The notes below the pieces were generated by a model, which searched no databases, was not told where the DNA came from, and saw only the letters and a program-made list of their open reading frames with translations. Made by a program: the position numbers and the translations under genes. From contig NZ_JAVIFW010000024.1 of the NCBI RefSeq assembly GCF_031157275.1, positions 54,184 through 118,183 on the forward strand: a stretch of 64,000 nt of DNA, given 5' to 3'. This document shows, in pieces, positions 53,347-63,069 of the stretch. This stretch comes from Streptomyces sp. LHD-70. GTDB taxonomy: Bacteria; Actinomycetota; Actinomycetes; Streptomycetales; Streptomycetaceae. Position 1 is the first letter of the stretch. Each line of letters starts with the position of its first letter.

Positions 53347-55239
53347 GTGAGCGGAACGTCCGAAGGGCCGGCGACCACGGCGACGGCGGCCACCCGAGCC
53401 GCGCAGCCGCCCGGCACTCCCCCTCAGAGCGCGGCAGCACCTCAGATCGTCACGGAGCGTAACTCCCCGGCGGCTCCCGGCCACCCCGCACCTCGACCGG
53501 CCGACGGACACCGCACCGACGCCGAGCTGCGCGACTACCGCGCCGCCTTCAACGCCGCCCACCTCGCCCTCGCCGTCGTCGACCGCGAGGGCCTGGTCAG
53601 CCGGGCCAACGACGCGCTCGGCGCCCTGGTCGGCACCCCGGCCCACGAGCTCACCGGCCAGGTCGCCGCCGACCTGGTGGACCTCGCCTCCGACGCCCGT
53701 ACGTGGCACACGTACCGCGAAGTGCTGCGCGGGCGGCAGGCCAGGCTGCGCTGCACCCGGCGCCTGAAGCACCCCGAGGGGCACTCGCTGTGGGCACAGG
53801 TGACCGTGTCGCCGATGCCGGACAGCGGCGGGGTGCTGCTCGCGGTGGCCGACGTCAGCGCGCGCCGCGAACTCCAGGCGCGGCTGCGGCACGTGACGAT
53901 GCACGACCCGGTGACGCGGCTGCCCAACCGCACCCTGTTCTTCGAGCGGCTCACGGCGGCGCTCGAAGCGGCCGCGTACGAGGAGAGCGGCACCGGGCGG
54001 ATCGGGCTCTGCTATCTGGACCTCGACGGGTTCAAGGCGGTCAACGACACCCTCGGGCACCGCACCGGCGACCGGCTGCTCGCGGCCGTGGCCGAACGCC
54101 TGACGCGCTGCGCGGACCGGGTCGCGTACGGCAGGAGCGGGGCGCCGCTCGTGGCCCGGCTCGGCGGGGACGAGTTCGCGCTCCTTGTGGAGGACTCGAC
54201 CGGCACGGACCAGGTGGCCGACCTCGCCGAGCAGGTGCTGCACGCGCTGCAGCGGCCCTTCGACCTGTCGGGTCAGCGGCTCTCGCTCTCCGCGTCCATC
54301 GGGGTCGTCGAGCGGCGCGCGGCGGGCACGGGGGCGACCGCTCTGATGCAGGCCGCCGACACGACGTTGTACTGGGCGAAGGAGGACGGCAAGGCCCGCT
54401 GGACGCTCTTCGACCCGGAGCGCAACGCGCACCGGATGACCCGCCAGGCCCTGTCGTCCACGCTGCGCCCGGCCGTCGAGCGGGGTGAATTCGCCCTGGA
54501 GTACCAGCCGTTGGTGGGGCTCGCGGACGGGGCGCTTCGCGGGGTCGAGGCGCTGGTGCGCTGGCACCATCCGCAGTTCGGCACGCTGCCGCCGAATCGG
54601 TTCATCGCACTGGCCGAGGAGGACGGCTCGATCGTGCAGCTCGGGCGCTGGGTCCTGCACACCGCCTGCCGGCAGGCCAGGCGCTGGCAGCTGGAGCGCC
54701 CCGACCTGCCGCCCGTCTTCGTCAGCGTCAATGTCGCCGTGCGCCAGGTCTGGGACTCCGACCTGGTCGCCGATGTCGCCCAGATCCTCGACGAGACCGG
54801 GCTCGCCCCGGAGCTGCTGCAGTTGGAGCTCACCGAGTCCGCCGTGATGGGCTCGACCGGACGCCCGCTGCAGGCCCTTCAGGAGCTCAGCGACATGGGC
54901 GTGCACATCGCCATCGACGACTTCGGCACCGGCTACTCCAACCTCGCCTATCTGAGCCGGCTCCCCGTCTCCGTACTGAAGCTGGACGGTTCGTTCGTCC
55001 GCGGATTCCAGTACGAGACGGGCGACGGGCGCGGGCACGCCAACCCCGCCGACGAGACCATCGTCGAGGCGCTCGTGCAGCTCGCCCACAAACTGGGGCT
55101 CACCGTGACCGCGGAGTGCGTGGAGACCGCCGAGCAGGCGGCGCGGCTTCGGCGGATCGGCTGCGACACCGGGCAGGGCTGGCTCTACTCCCGCGCGGTG
55201 GCACCGGACCGGATCGCGGCACTGCGCGCGGGAGCGTAG
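53347..55239 (+). CDS. cdgA: CdgA-like PAS-GGDEF-EAL c-di-GMP enzyme
   Basis: Makes and/or degrades c-di-GMP, which acts through BldD to control development. The 630-residue cytoplasmic protein has an unstructured N terminus of about 60 residues, a PAS domain (LRDYRAAFNAAHLALAVVDR onward), an intact GGDEF motif at 273-277 in RLGGDEFALLV, and an EAL domain with EAL at 401-403, FVSVNVAVRQ, IDDFGTGYSNLAYL, LKLDGSFVRG and AECVETAEQA. Both active sites look complete. The GTG at 53347, with GGGAG ahead, is preferred to longer frames. It converges with the LLM gene only 16 nt later. Confidence 0.9.
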   Translation: MSGTSEGPATTATAATRAAQPPGTPPQSAAAPQIVTERNSPAAPGHPAPRPADGHRTDAELRDYRAAFNAAHLALAVVDREGLVSRANDALGALVGTPAHELTGQVAADLVDLASDARTWHTYREVLRGRQARLRCTRRLKHPEGHSLWAQVTVSPMPDSGGVLLAVADVSARRELQARLRHVTMHDPVTRLPNRTLFFERLTAALEAAAYEESGTGRIGLCYLDLDGFKAVNDTLGHRTGDRLLAAVAERLTRCADRVAYGRSGAPLVARLGGDEFALLVEDSTGTDQVADLAEQVLHALQRPFDLSGQRLSLSASIGVVERRAAGTGATALMQAADTTLYWAKEDGKARWTLFDPERNAHRMTRQALSSTLRPAVERGEFALEYQPLVGLADGALRGVEALVRWHHPQFGTLPPNRFIALAEEDGSIVQLGRWVLHTACRQARRWQLERPDLPPVFVSVNVAVRQVWDSDLVADVAQILDETGLAPELLQLELTESAVMGSTGRPLQALQELSDMGVHIAIDDFGTGYSNLAYLSRLPVSVLKLDGSFVRGFQYETGDGRGHANPADETIVEALVQLAHKLGLTVTAECVETAEQAARLRRIGCDTGQGWLYSRAVAPDRIAALRAGA

Positions 55240-55255
55240 GGGTACCCCCGGTCTG

Positions 55256-56341
55256 CTACGGCTTCGGCAACCGGTAGGCGTCCGCGATGAGTTCGTAGCT
55301 GCGGACGCGGGCGTCGCCGCCGTGGGCGTTGGCGGTGATCATCAGCTCGTCGGCGCCGGTGCGCTTCTGCAGGTCGTCCAGGCCGGTGCGGACCTCGTCC
55401 GGTGTTCCGTGCACGACGTTCTTCAGCCAGCCGTCGACGAACTCCCGCTCCATCGGGCTGTAGTCGTACGCCTCCGCCTCCTCGGGCGTCGGCACGAGTC
55501 CGGGCCGGCCGGTGCGCAGCCGGAGCATCGACAGGGCGCCGGTGAGCACCTGCCGACGGGCCTCCCGCTCGTCGTCGGCGGCGAGCGCCGCGACCCCGAT
55601 GAGGGCGTACGGGGCGGACAGCACGGCGGAGGGCCGGAAGGACTCGCGGTAGAGGTCGAGCGCGGGCACCGTGTTCTGCGCCGAGAAGTGGTGCGCGAAG
55701 GCGAAGGGCAACCCGAGCACGCCGGCGAGCCGGGCGCTGAAGCCGGACGAGCCGAGCAGCCAGATGGCGGGGCGGTCCGTGGACTGCACTCCGCCCGGCG
55801 CGGTCGCCTGCACGGGGCCGGGGACGGCGTGGATACGCGCGTACGGGTGCCCCTCGGGGAAGTCGTCGTCCAGGAATCGGGTCAACTCGGCGAGCTGCTC
55901 GGGGAAGTCGTCGGCGCCCTCGTTCAGCCGATCGGTGCGGCGCAGGGCCGCGGCGGTGGCGCCGTCGGTGCCGGGCGCCCTGCCGAGGCCCAGGTCGACG
56001 CGGCCCGGGGCGAGCGCCTCCAGGGTGCCGAACTGTTCGGCGATCACCAGCGGGGCGTGGTTGGGCAGCATCACGCCGCCCGAGCCGAGGCGGATGCGGC
56101 TGGTGTGGGCGGCGAGGTGGGCGAGGATCACGGCGGGGCTGCTGGACGCGACGCCGGGCATGGAGTGGTGTTCGGCGACCCAGTAGCGGTGGAAGCCGCG
56201 GCTTTCGGCGAGCCGGGCGATGTCTGCTCCGGTGCGGAGGGCGTGGGTGGCGGTGTGGCCTGCGCCGACCGTTGCCAGGTCGAGTACGGAGAGGGGTACG
56301 GGGGCCTCCCCCTCCACCTTGCCGTGGATTCCGTTGCTCAC
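55256..56341 (-). CDS. LLM-class flavin-dependent oxidoreductase (luciferase-like)
   Basis: F420- or FMN-dependent TIM-barrel enzyme of 361 residues. The N terminus LSVLDLATVGAGHTATHALR, the motif HRYWVAEHHSMPGVASSSPA and RIRLGSGGVMLPNHAPLVIA are diagnostic for the bacterial luciferase-like 'MsnO8' group. No particular substrate can be inferred. GTG 56341 with AGGAGG 8 nt upstream is chosen; the frame remains open upstream through repeat DNA, but that is not coding. Its last bases nearly abut cdgA. Confidence 0.88.
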   Translation of the reverse strand: MSNGIHGKVEGEAPVPLSVLDLATVGAGHTATHALRTGADIARLAESRGFHRYWVAEHHSMPGVASSSPAVILAHLAAHTSRIRLGSGGVMLPNHAPLVIAEQFGTLEALAPGRVDLGLGRAPGTDGATAAALRRTDRLNEGADDFPEQLAELTRFLDDDFPEGHPYARIHAVPGPVQATAPGGVQSTDRPAIWLLGSSGFSARLAGVLGLPFAFAHHFSAQNTVPALDLYRESFRPSAVLSAPYALIGVAALAADDEREARRQVLTGALSMLRLRTGRPGLVPTPEEAEAYDYSPMEREFVDGWLKNVVHGTPDEVRTGLDDLQKRTGADELMITANAHGGDARVRSYELIADAYRLPKP

Positions 56342-56402
56342 CGAGGTGCCTCCTGCTGTACGTATGGCTGGTGCACCCGGGCTTAACAGGAGAGCGCCTC
56401 CG

Positions 56403-56545
56403 CTTATTCCTTCCCCTCCCCGCCCCTTCCCGAAAGTCCTGCCGACAGCCACGGGGGCTCCGCCCCCGGACCCCCGCTCCTCAAACGCCGGAGGGGCTGA
56501 TTGATAGGGGCGCGGGGAACTGCGCGACCAGCCACGACGGCGCAG
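56403..56545. repeat. Composite dispersed repeat between LLM gene and racemase gene
   Basis: Reads CTTCCCCTCCCCGCCCCTTC, then GGGGGCTCCGCCCCCGGACC, CTCAAACGCCGGAGGGGCTG and finally AGGGGCGCGGGGAACTGCGC with GACCAGCCACGACGGC. It unites, in one place, modules that occur separately at 3735, 22714, 37797 and 44936. Confidence 0.88.
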
Positions 56546-56575
56546 CAGACGAACCACGAAGCCGCTGCAAGCTGG

Positions 56576-57313
56576 CTAGCTGGGGATCTGCACGATCGGC
56601 TCGCGCGTGAACAGCACCCCCAGCGCCGGCGCGTTCACCCGGCGGCCCGCCAGGCGCAGTGCCTCCCAGACCGTGACCTGGTTGGCCGTGAGGACCGGCT
56701 TGCCCAGGTCCTTCTCCAGGTCACGGACGTGGGCCGCGGTGTGCAGGGCCGTGTCCGGGAGGAGGACCGCCCGAGCGTCGGGGTGGTCGCCCGCACGGGC
56801 GAGGGCGAGGACGTCCGCGTACCCCCAAGTGCCCACCTCGGCGGCCGTGATGATGCCGCTGCCGCGCATCGCGACGACCTCGATGCCGGCCGCCCGCAGG
56901 AAGGAGACGAAGTGCTCGGCCACGTCCTCCGGGTACGTCGCCGCGACCGCGACGCGCTCCGCGCCGATCTCGCGGGCCGCGTGGGCGAAGGCGAAGGACG
57001 TGCTGGACGCGGGCAGGCCCGCGGACTTGGCCAGGTCCCTGACCTGTTCGTGCGCGCCTTCCCAGCCGAAGACGAAGCTGCCCGAGGTGCAGGCCCACAC
57101 CACCGCCTCCGCGCCGGACAGCCGCAGCTCCTCGACGCTCGCCGCGAGCCGCTCGGGGGCGCCCATGCGCAGGAGCGCGTCGACCCGGTGGGCGTCCTCG
57201 CCGATGTCGGTGTGGATCACGGCGAGGCGGATGTCACTGCCGAGCAGCTGCTCCATGCGCGGGTAGTCGTCCTCGGCGGAGTGTCCCGGGTAGAGGAATC
57301 CGAGTGCGGTCAT
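56576..57313 (-). CDS. Asp/Glu racemase / arylmalonate decarboxylase / maleate isomerase family protein, single-Cys form
   Basis: A 245-residue member of the cofactor-independent racemase superfamily. Cys75 in VVWACTSGSF is the first catalytic position. At the second position, where racemases and isomerases have a cysteine, the sequence is VLLPDTALHTAAHV, so no thiol is seen. It therefore may be a decarboxylase-type or altered enzyme. The start ATG is unambiguous. It is followed by an LLM gene in the same direction and preceded by a paralogue; EutA of ectoine-catabolic clusters belongs to this superfamily, which fits with the EhuBCDA importer nearby. Confidence 0.82.
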   Translation of the reverse strand: MTALGFLYPGHSAEDDYPRMEQLLGSDIRLAVIHTDIGEDAHRVDALLRMGAPERLAASVEELRLSGAEAVVWACTSGSFVFGWEGAHEQVRDLAKSAGLPASSTSFAFAHAAREIGAERVAVAATYPEDVAEHFVSFLRAAGIEVVAMRGSGIITAAEVGTWGYADVLALARAGDHPDARAVLLPDTALHTAAHVRDLEKDLGKPVLTANQVTVWEALRLAGRRVNAPALGVLFTREPIVQIPS

Positions 57314-57386
57314 GGCTTGCGTCCTCCGTGCTGCTCGGTGTGCGAGTGGTGCCGGCGCCGGGCACGGGTACCCGGCGCCCGGCACG

Positions 57387-58289
57387 TCACTCGGCGCCCG
57401 GGAATTCCGGGAACACCGGCGGCTCCGGGAACACCGGGGGCTCCGCGAAGCCCGGCGGTTCCGACAGCTGCTGCTCGGGGGCCACACCGGCCGTCGCCGG
57501 GGCGTCCGGCCTCGGCGCGTCGGCGAGCGGTACCTCCGCCCGCACCGTGCGCCGCGCCGACTCGTCGATCAGCGTCTGGTACGGCCCCACCGCACTGGTA
57601 CCCAGTCGGCGCAGCGCGGCCCACATCGTGACCTGGTTGGCCGAGATGACCGGCATCCGCAGCTCGGCCTCCAGCTGCGGGATCACGTCGTACGTGGGCA
57701 GGTTGGTGCAGCTGATGAAGAGGGCGTCGACGTCGCGCGGGACCGCGTGCCGGGCCATCTCGACGATGTCGCGGTAGGCCACCTTCCAGATGTGCCGGGT
57801 CAGGCCGAGGCCGGTCTGGCCCGCGATGGTGATGCCCGCCTCGGCCAGATAGTCCTCCAGGGCCTGGGTCACCGAGGCCGTGTACGGGGTGACCAGGGCG
57901 ATGCGCCGCGCGTCCAGCTCGGCCAGCGCTTCGAGCAGGGCGCCGGAGGTGGTGAGCGCCGGGACCCCGCCGGCCGTCTCCATCGCCGCGCTCATGGTGC
58001 GCTCGCCGGCCATGCCGTCGACGAAGCTGCCGGACGTGCAGGCGTACGCGAGCACCTCGGGCTCGGCGGCGCTCAGCGCGTGCACCGCCGCGTGGAGCGT
58101 CTGATGCTCGCTCACCAGGCGCGCGAGGTCGAGGCTCACCTCCACCGGCACGTAGGGAGTCCGGGTCAGGTGCAGGGACACCTCGTCGGGAACCCAGCGC
58201 CAGAGCTCCCGGTCGAGGGCGAAGTCAAAAGGGGCGACGATGCCGATGCCACGTTGCGGGTGGGGACCACCCAGGAAGGAGACGTCCAT
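57387..58289 (-). CDS. Asp/Glu racemase / maleate isomerase family protein, two-Cys form
   Basis: A 300-residue paralogue of the neighbouring gene. Both catalytic cysteines are present: Cys84 in LAYACTSGSF and Cys194 in LFISCTNLPTYDV, so a racemase/cis-trans isomerase mechanism is possible. The last 50 residues form an acidic, Pro-rich tail ending in a repeated PEPPVFPE unit. ATG 58289 is chosen, since upstream codons look like intergenic sequence, though no strong ribosome site is present. It is divergent from the D-2-hydroxyacid dehydrogenase and probably co-transcribed with 56576. Confidence 0.85.
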   Translation of the reverse strand: MDVSFLGGPHPQRGIGIVAPFDFALDRELWRWVPDEVSLHLTRTPYVPVEVSLDLARLVSEHQTLHAAVHALSAAEPEVLAYACTSGSFVDGMAGERTMSAAMETAGGVPALTTSGALLEALAELDARRIALVTPYTASVTQALEDYLAEAGITIAGQTGLGLTRHIWKVAYRDIVEMARHAVPRDVDALFISCTNLPTYDVIPQLEAELRMPVISANQVTMWAALRRLGTSAVGPYQTLIDESARRTVRAEVPLADAPRPDAPATAGVAPEQQLSEPPGFAEPPVFPEPPVFPEFPGAE

Positions 58290-58570
58290 GACAGGCCCTG
58301 TTTCTGCGAAGGCGCCGAAGGCGGCAAAAGATGACGGAGGGCCGGCCGGGGGCCGGGAATGTGGAGCTAAGAGGTCCGGCGCTCGCCGGGACGTCGGGAC
58401 AGATGACGAGCAGACCCGATGGGTCACGAGGGGCGTGGATAACTGCCCTTGTTGACGAAGGTAGGTTCCGGTGCCAGCGTGGTCAATCCGCGCATCTCCG
58501 ACGCATGGGCCGCGTGTCGGCCGACCTCCTCAAGGGAAGCGGAAACGCATTGCCGAACGGTTTCGCCGCG
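58290..58570. promoter_or_regulatory. Divergent promoter region of racemase and dehydrogenase genes
   Basis: This 281-nt gap must hold promoters in both directions. I see no clear operator. Its right-hand part may be coding if the dehydrogenase starts upstream of 58571 (in-frame TTG at 58550, GTG/ATG near 58505-58512). Confidence 0.4.
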
Positions 58571-59533
58571 ATGTCCGAACCGGCCCTTTCCGAGCCGACT
58601 CTCCTCGTCCTCGACGCAGATCCGCCGCCGCGCCTCGGCCGCCTGACCGGCCGCGCCCGGATCCTGCACGCCGACGAGTCGACCCTCGCCGAGCAGCTCC
58701 CCCTGGCCGACGTACTGCTCGTCTGGGACTTCAGCTCCCATGCCGTACGGCACGCCTGGCCGGGCGAGGGCCCGCGGCCGCGCTGGGTGCACACCGCGAG
58801 CGCGGGCGCCGACCATCTGCTCTGCCCCGAACTGGTCGAGTCGGACACCGTCGTCACCAATGCGCGGGGTGTCTTCGACCAGCCGATCGCCGAGTACGTG
58901 GCGGGGCTCGTGCTCTCCTTCGCCAAGCAGTTGCCGCGCACCTGGGAGCTGCAGCGCGAGCACGTCTGGCAGCACCGGGAGACCCAGCGGGTCCGCGGCA
59001 CGCGCGCGTGCGTGGTCGGTTCGGGGCCGATCGGGCAGGCGATCGCCAAGACACTGAAGGCCCTCGGCCTGCGGGTGGCCCTCGTCGGCCGGACCGCGCG
59101 CACCGGTGTGCACGGCCAGGACGAGCTCGACCGGCTGCTGGCCCGCGCCGACTGGGTGGTGTCGGTGGCGCCGCTGACCGACGAGACCCGCGGCATGTTC
59201 GACGCGCGGCGCTTCGGCTTCATGCAGCCGTCGGCGCGCTTCATCAACGTGGGGCGCGGACAGCTCGTCGTCGAGGCGGACCTGGTGGACGCGGTCCGCA
59301 AGCGGTGGATCGCGGGCGCCGCGCTCGACGTCTTCGAGGAGGAGCCGCTGCCCGCCGACAGCCCGCTGTGGGACCTGCCGGAGGTCATGGTCTCGCCGCA
59401 CATGAGCGGTGACGTGGTCGGCTGGCGGGACGAACTCGGCGAGCAGTTCGTGGAGTTGTACGAGCGGTGGGCCGCCGGAAAACCGCTCTCGAACGTGCTC
59501 GACAAAAAGCGCGGGTACGTCCCCGGGCACTGA
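58571..59533 (+). CDS. D-2-hydroxyacid dehydrogenase
   Basis: NAD(P)-dependent oxidoreductase of 320 residues. It shows WVHTASAGADHLLCPELVES, the nucleotide-binding loop CVVGSGPIGQAIAKTL, then SVAPLTDETRGMFD, FINVGRGQLVVEADL, DVFEEEPLPADSPLW and the catalytic His in VSPHMSGD. The pattern is of the phosphoglycerate dehydrogenase/glyoxylate reductase superfamily; the substrate is not readable. The neighbours suggest reduction or oxidation of a 2-oxo/2-hydroxy acid from the imported compound. ATG 58571 has no good ribosome site and the true start may be upstream. Confidence 0.88.
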   Translation: MSEPALSEPTLLVLDADPPPRLGRLTGRARILHADESTLAEQLPLADVLLVWDFSSHAVRHAWPGEGPRPRWVHTASAGADHLLCPELVESDTVVTNARGVFDQPIAEYVAGLVLSFAKQLPRTWELQREHVWQHRETQRVRGTRACVVGSGPIGQAIAKTLKALGLRVALVGRTARTGVHGQDELDRLLARADWVVSVAPLTDETRGMFDARRFGFMQPSARFINVGRGQLVVEADLVDAVRKRWIAGAALDVFEEEPLPADSPLWDLPEVMVSPHMSGDVVGWRDELGEQFVELYERWAAGKPLSNVLDKKRGYVPGH

Positions 59534-59691
59534 CCTTCCAAAGGCCCGAACTGGCGTGAGAACGGCCGGAGTCGGGGCAACACGGACGGAGCAGAGCCAC
59601 TCGGCCGGACAGCGCAACGAAAGCAGTCCGTCCGGGTCAAGGACTGAAAACGATCGGCATATCTTCTCTCCAGTCGGGTAGCCGCGCGCCC

Positions 59692-60618
59692 ATGGCTCCA
59701 CCACAGGGGAACAACTCAGGAAGCACAAGGACAAGCGGGCTCCGCCGTCGCTCACTGCTCGCGGGGGCGGCGGCCCTTGGCACGGTGGGCGCCGTCGGCG
59801 CGGCCACCGGATGCAGCCGTGTGGCCACCGCAGACACCGGTGACGGAGGGCACCTACTGGAGCAGTTGCGAGCGAAGGGGACTGTGCGTCTCGGGCTCGC
59901 GGGCGAGCAGCCGTACAGCTACATCGGTAGCGACGGCAAGATGACCGGCTCCTCGCCCTCGATCGCGAAGCGCATCTTCAAGGAGCTCGGCGTCGACAAA
60001 GTCGAGCCGTTCCCCATCGAGTTCGGTTCGCTGATCACCGGGCTCAACTCGCTGCAGTTCGACGTGGTCGCGGCCGGGATGTACATCAACCCCGAGCGCT
60101 GCGAGCAGGTCATCTTCGCCGATCCCGAGTACCAGATGAAGGACGCTTTCATCGTGCGCAAGGGCAATCCGAAGGGCCTGCGCACGTACAAGGACATCGC
60201 GAGGACGGGCGCCAAGATGGCGACCGGCGTCGGGTACGCGGAGATCGAGTACGCGAAGGAGGCCGGTGTGAAGGAGGTCGGCACCTACCCCGACCAGCTC
60301 GCCGGTCTGCTCGCCGTGAAGCAGGGCCGTATCGACGTGTTCGTGGGCACCGCGGTGACCGTGTTCAACGTCGTCGAGCAGGCGAACACCCCCGAGGTCG
60401 AGGCGACCAAGGAGGTCCAGCCGTACGTCGACGGGAAGCCCGTCACCGATGTCGGCGGCTTCGCCTTCCGCAGCCCGGAGACGACTCTGCGGGACGCGTT
60501 CAACCGTGAGCTGCACAAACTGAAGCGCAGCGGTGAACTCCTGGAGATCATGCGGCCGTTCGGCTTCACCAAGGACCAGATGACCACCATCCGTGCCGAG
60601 GAGAAGTGCAAGCCATGA
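59692..60618 (+). CDS. ehuB: EhuB-like amino-acid/ectoine ABC transporter substrate-binding lipoprotein
   Basis: A 308-residue family 3 binding protein. A twin-arginine-type leader (LRRRSLLAGAAALGTVGAVG) ends in the lipobox ATGC with Cys41. The mature protein starts GTVRLGLAGEQPYSYIGSDG and has SLITGLNSLQFDVVAAGMYI, EQVIFADPEYQ and GVGYAEIEYAKEAG. The pattern fits EhuB, the ectoine/hydroxyectoine receptor, better than general glutamate receptors, but ligand specificity is inference. The stop overlaps ehuC (ATGA). Confidence 0.78.
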   Translation: MAPPQGNNSGSTRTSGLRRRSLLAGAAALGTVGAVGAATGCSRVATADTGDGGHLLEQLRAKGTVRLGLAGEQPYSYIGSDGKMTGSSPSIAKRIFKELGVDKVEPFPIEFGSLITGLNSLQFDVVAAGMYINPERCEQVIFADPEYQMKDAFIVRKGNPKGLRTYKDIARTGAKMATGVGYAEIEYAKEAGVKEVGTYPDQLAGLLAVKQGRIDVFVGTAVTVFNVVEQANTPEVEATKEVQPYVDGKPVTDVGGFAFRSPETTLRDAFNRELHKLKRSGELLEIMRPFGFTKDQMTTIRAEEKCKP

Positions 60619-61355
60619 GCGACATCACTCCTGGGCTCTGGGAGCTCCTCATCAAGGGACTGTGGGTCACGGTCCAGCTGACGGTCTACAGCGCGGCGCT
60701 CGGCGCCGTCGTGGCCCTCGTCATCGGTCTGGCCCGCACCCACCGGCTGTGGATCGTGCGCTTCCTCTCCGGCGCGTACTTCGAGATCTTCCGTGGCACG
60801 TCCGCGCTCGTCTTCATGTTCCTGGTGTTCTTCGCGCTGCCGATCGGCTTCGGCTGGCAGCTCGTCCCCATGTGGGCCGCGGTGCTCGCGATGGGCCTCA
60901 CCTACGGGGCGTACGGCTCCGAGATCGTCCGCGGTGCCGTGGCCGCGGTGTCGCCGGCTCAGCGCGAGGCGGGGATCGCGCTGAGCTTCACGCCCGCGCA
61001 GTCGCTGCGGAAGGTCATCCTCCCGCAGGCCTGGCCCGAGATGATCCCGCCGCTGAACAACCTGCTGATCGAGCTGCTCAAGGGCACCGCGCTGGTCTCG
61101 ATCCTGGGTGTCGGCGACATCAGCTTCGGCGCCCAGCTCGTACGTAACGCCACCGGCCAGAGCGCTCCGGTCTACACCGTCGTCCTGGTCATGTACTTCG
61201 TCCTCGCCTTCGTCCTGACCCGCGGCATGCGGGCCCTCGAACGGCAGGCGAAGGCGGGGATCGGGCAGGCCTCGCCCAAGCGGCGCAAGCTCTCCCTTCG
61301 ACAGACGAACGACGTGGCGGCCAGCGGCGTCAGTGCCGGATCGGGTGGTGCCTGA
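60615..61355 (+). CDS. ehuC: EhuC-like polar amino-acid-type ABC permease
   Basis: A 246-residue His/Glu/Gln-type permease. Hydrophobic helices alternate with the coupling loop GAVAAVSPAQREAGIALSFT and KVILPQAWPEMIPPLNNLLI; GTSALVFMFLVFFALP is the family N-terminal signature. It overlaps ehuB by four bases and shares one base with ehuD. Confidence 0.82.
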   Translation: MSDITPGLWELLIKGLWVTVQLTVYSAALGAVVALVIGLARTHRLWIVRFLSGAYFEIFRGTSALVFMFLVFFALPIGFGWQLVPMWAAVLAMGLTYGAYGSEIVRGAVAAVSPAQREAGIALSFTPAQSLRKVILPQAWPEMIPPLNNLLIELLKGTALVSILGVGDISFGAQLVRNATGQSAPVYTVVLVMYFVLAFVLTRGMRALERQAKAGIGQASPKRRKLSLRQTNDVAASGVSAGSGGA

Positions 61356-61994
61356 TGCAGTGGGATTGGTCCGCAGTAAGTGAGTTCATGCCGTTCTTCT
61401 GGGACGGCGTCCTCGTCACGCTCCAGGCGTTGGCGCTCAGTGTGATCGTCGCGTTCGCCCTGGGTCTGGTCTGGGCGATGGCCCAGCGCTCGCCGCTCAA
61501 GGTGGTGAGCTGGCCGGTGACCGCGATCACCGAGTTCATCCGCAACACCCCGCTGCTCGTGCAGCTGTTCTTCCTGTACTACGTGATGCCCGAGTGGGGC
61601 ATCACCTTCTCGGCGCTCACCACCGGCGTCATCGGCCTCGGCCTGCACTACTCGACGTACACCTCCGAGGTGTACCGCGCCGGCATAGACGGTGTTCCGG
61701 TGGGCCAGTGGGAGGCCGCCACCGCGCTCAACCTGCCGCGCTCGCGCACCTGGCTCGCGGTGATCCTGCCGCAGGCCATCCGCCGTGTCGTCCCGGCACT
61801 CGGCAACTACGTCGTCGCGATGCTGAAGGACTCGCCGCTGATCGCCACGATCGGCGTGCTCGAAATGCTCGGCGAGGCACGGCAGTTCGGCGCGATCACC
61901 TTCCAGCCGGTCGAACCGCTGGTCGTCGTCGGCATCGCCTTCATCGTCATCGCCTACCCGGCCTCCCTTCTTCTCCGAGCCCTGGAGCGTCGCC

Positions 61995-62005
<11 letters not shown>
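61355..62005 (+). CDS. ehuD: EhuD-like polar amino-acid-type ABC permease
   Basis: Partner permease of 216 residues, same family: FIRNTPLLVQLFFLYYVMPE, then coupling loop AGIDGVPVGQWEAATALNLP and VILPQAIRRVVPALGNYVVA. It lacks a start-proximal ribosome site but overlaps the previous stop (TGATG). It is followed by the ATPase gene with an 11-nt overlap. Confidence 0.82.
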
Positions 62006-62831
<826 letters not shown>

Positions 62832-62847
62832 TACGCGCGCATCCCCT

Positions 62848-62895
62848 GCCGAAGGGCCTCGCCGACTCGCGTCCGGCGGGGCCCTTCGGCGCTTT
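62848..62895 (+). terminator. Terminator after the ehu operon
   Basis: GCCGAAGGGCC pairs with GGCCCTTCGGC, with an inner CGCCG/CGGCG helix, and is followed by GCTTTT. Confidence 0.92.
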
Positions 62896-62914
62896 TGGAT
62901 CAAGGCATTGACCT

Positions 62915-62926
62915 TGGCATATGCCA
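62915..62926. promoter_or_regulatory. TGGCATATGCCA palindrome, candidate IclR-type operator
   Basis: A perfect 12-bp palindrome about 145 bp upstream of the IclR start. It is preceded by TCAAGGCATTGACC, and a similar TCAAGG...GGCATAT arrangement occurs at 59637-59662 before ehuB. This suggests autoregulation and control of the ehu operon by the IclR protein. Confidence 0.45.
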
Positions 62927-63069
62927 TTGTGGCGCGTTCCTGCTTGTGGCGCCGCACAGGGGCTGGATCACGCCATGAAAGTTGCCAACAGCCCCTCCGC
63001 AGACGGCGCTTGGCGGCTATCGTGGTACTGAGCCCAGCTGTCCGGAACCGGTCCATGCAGGGGGATACC

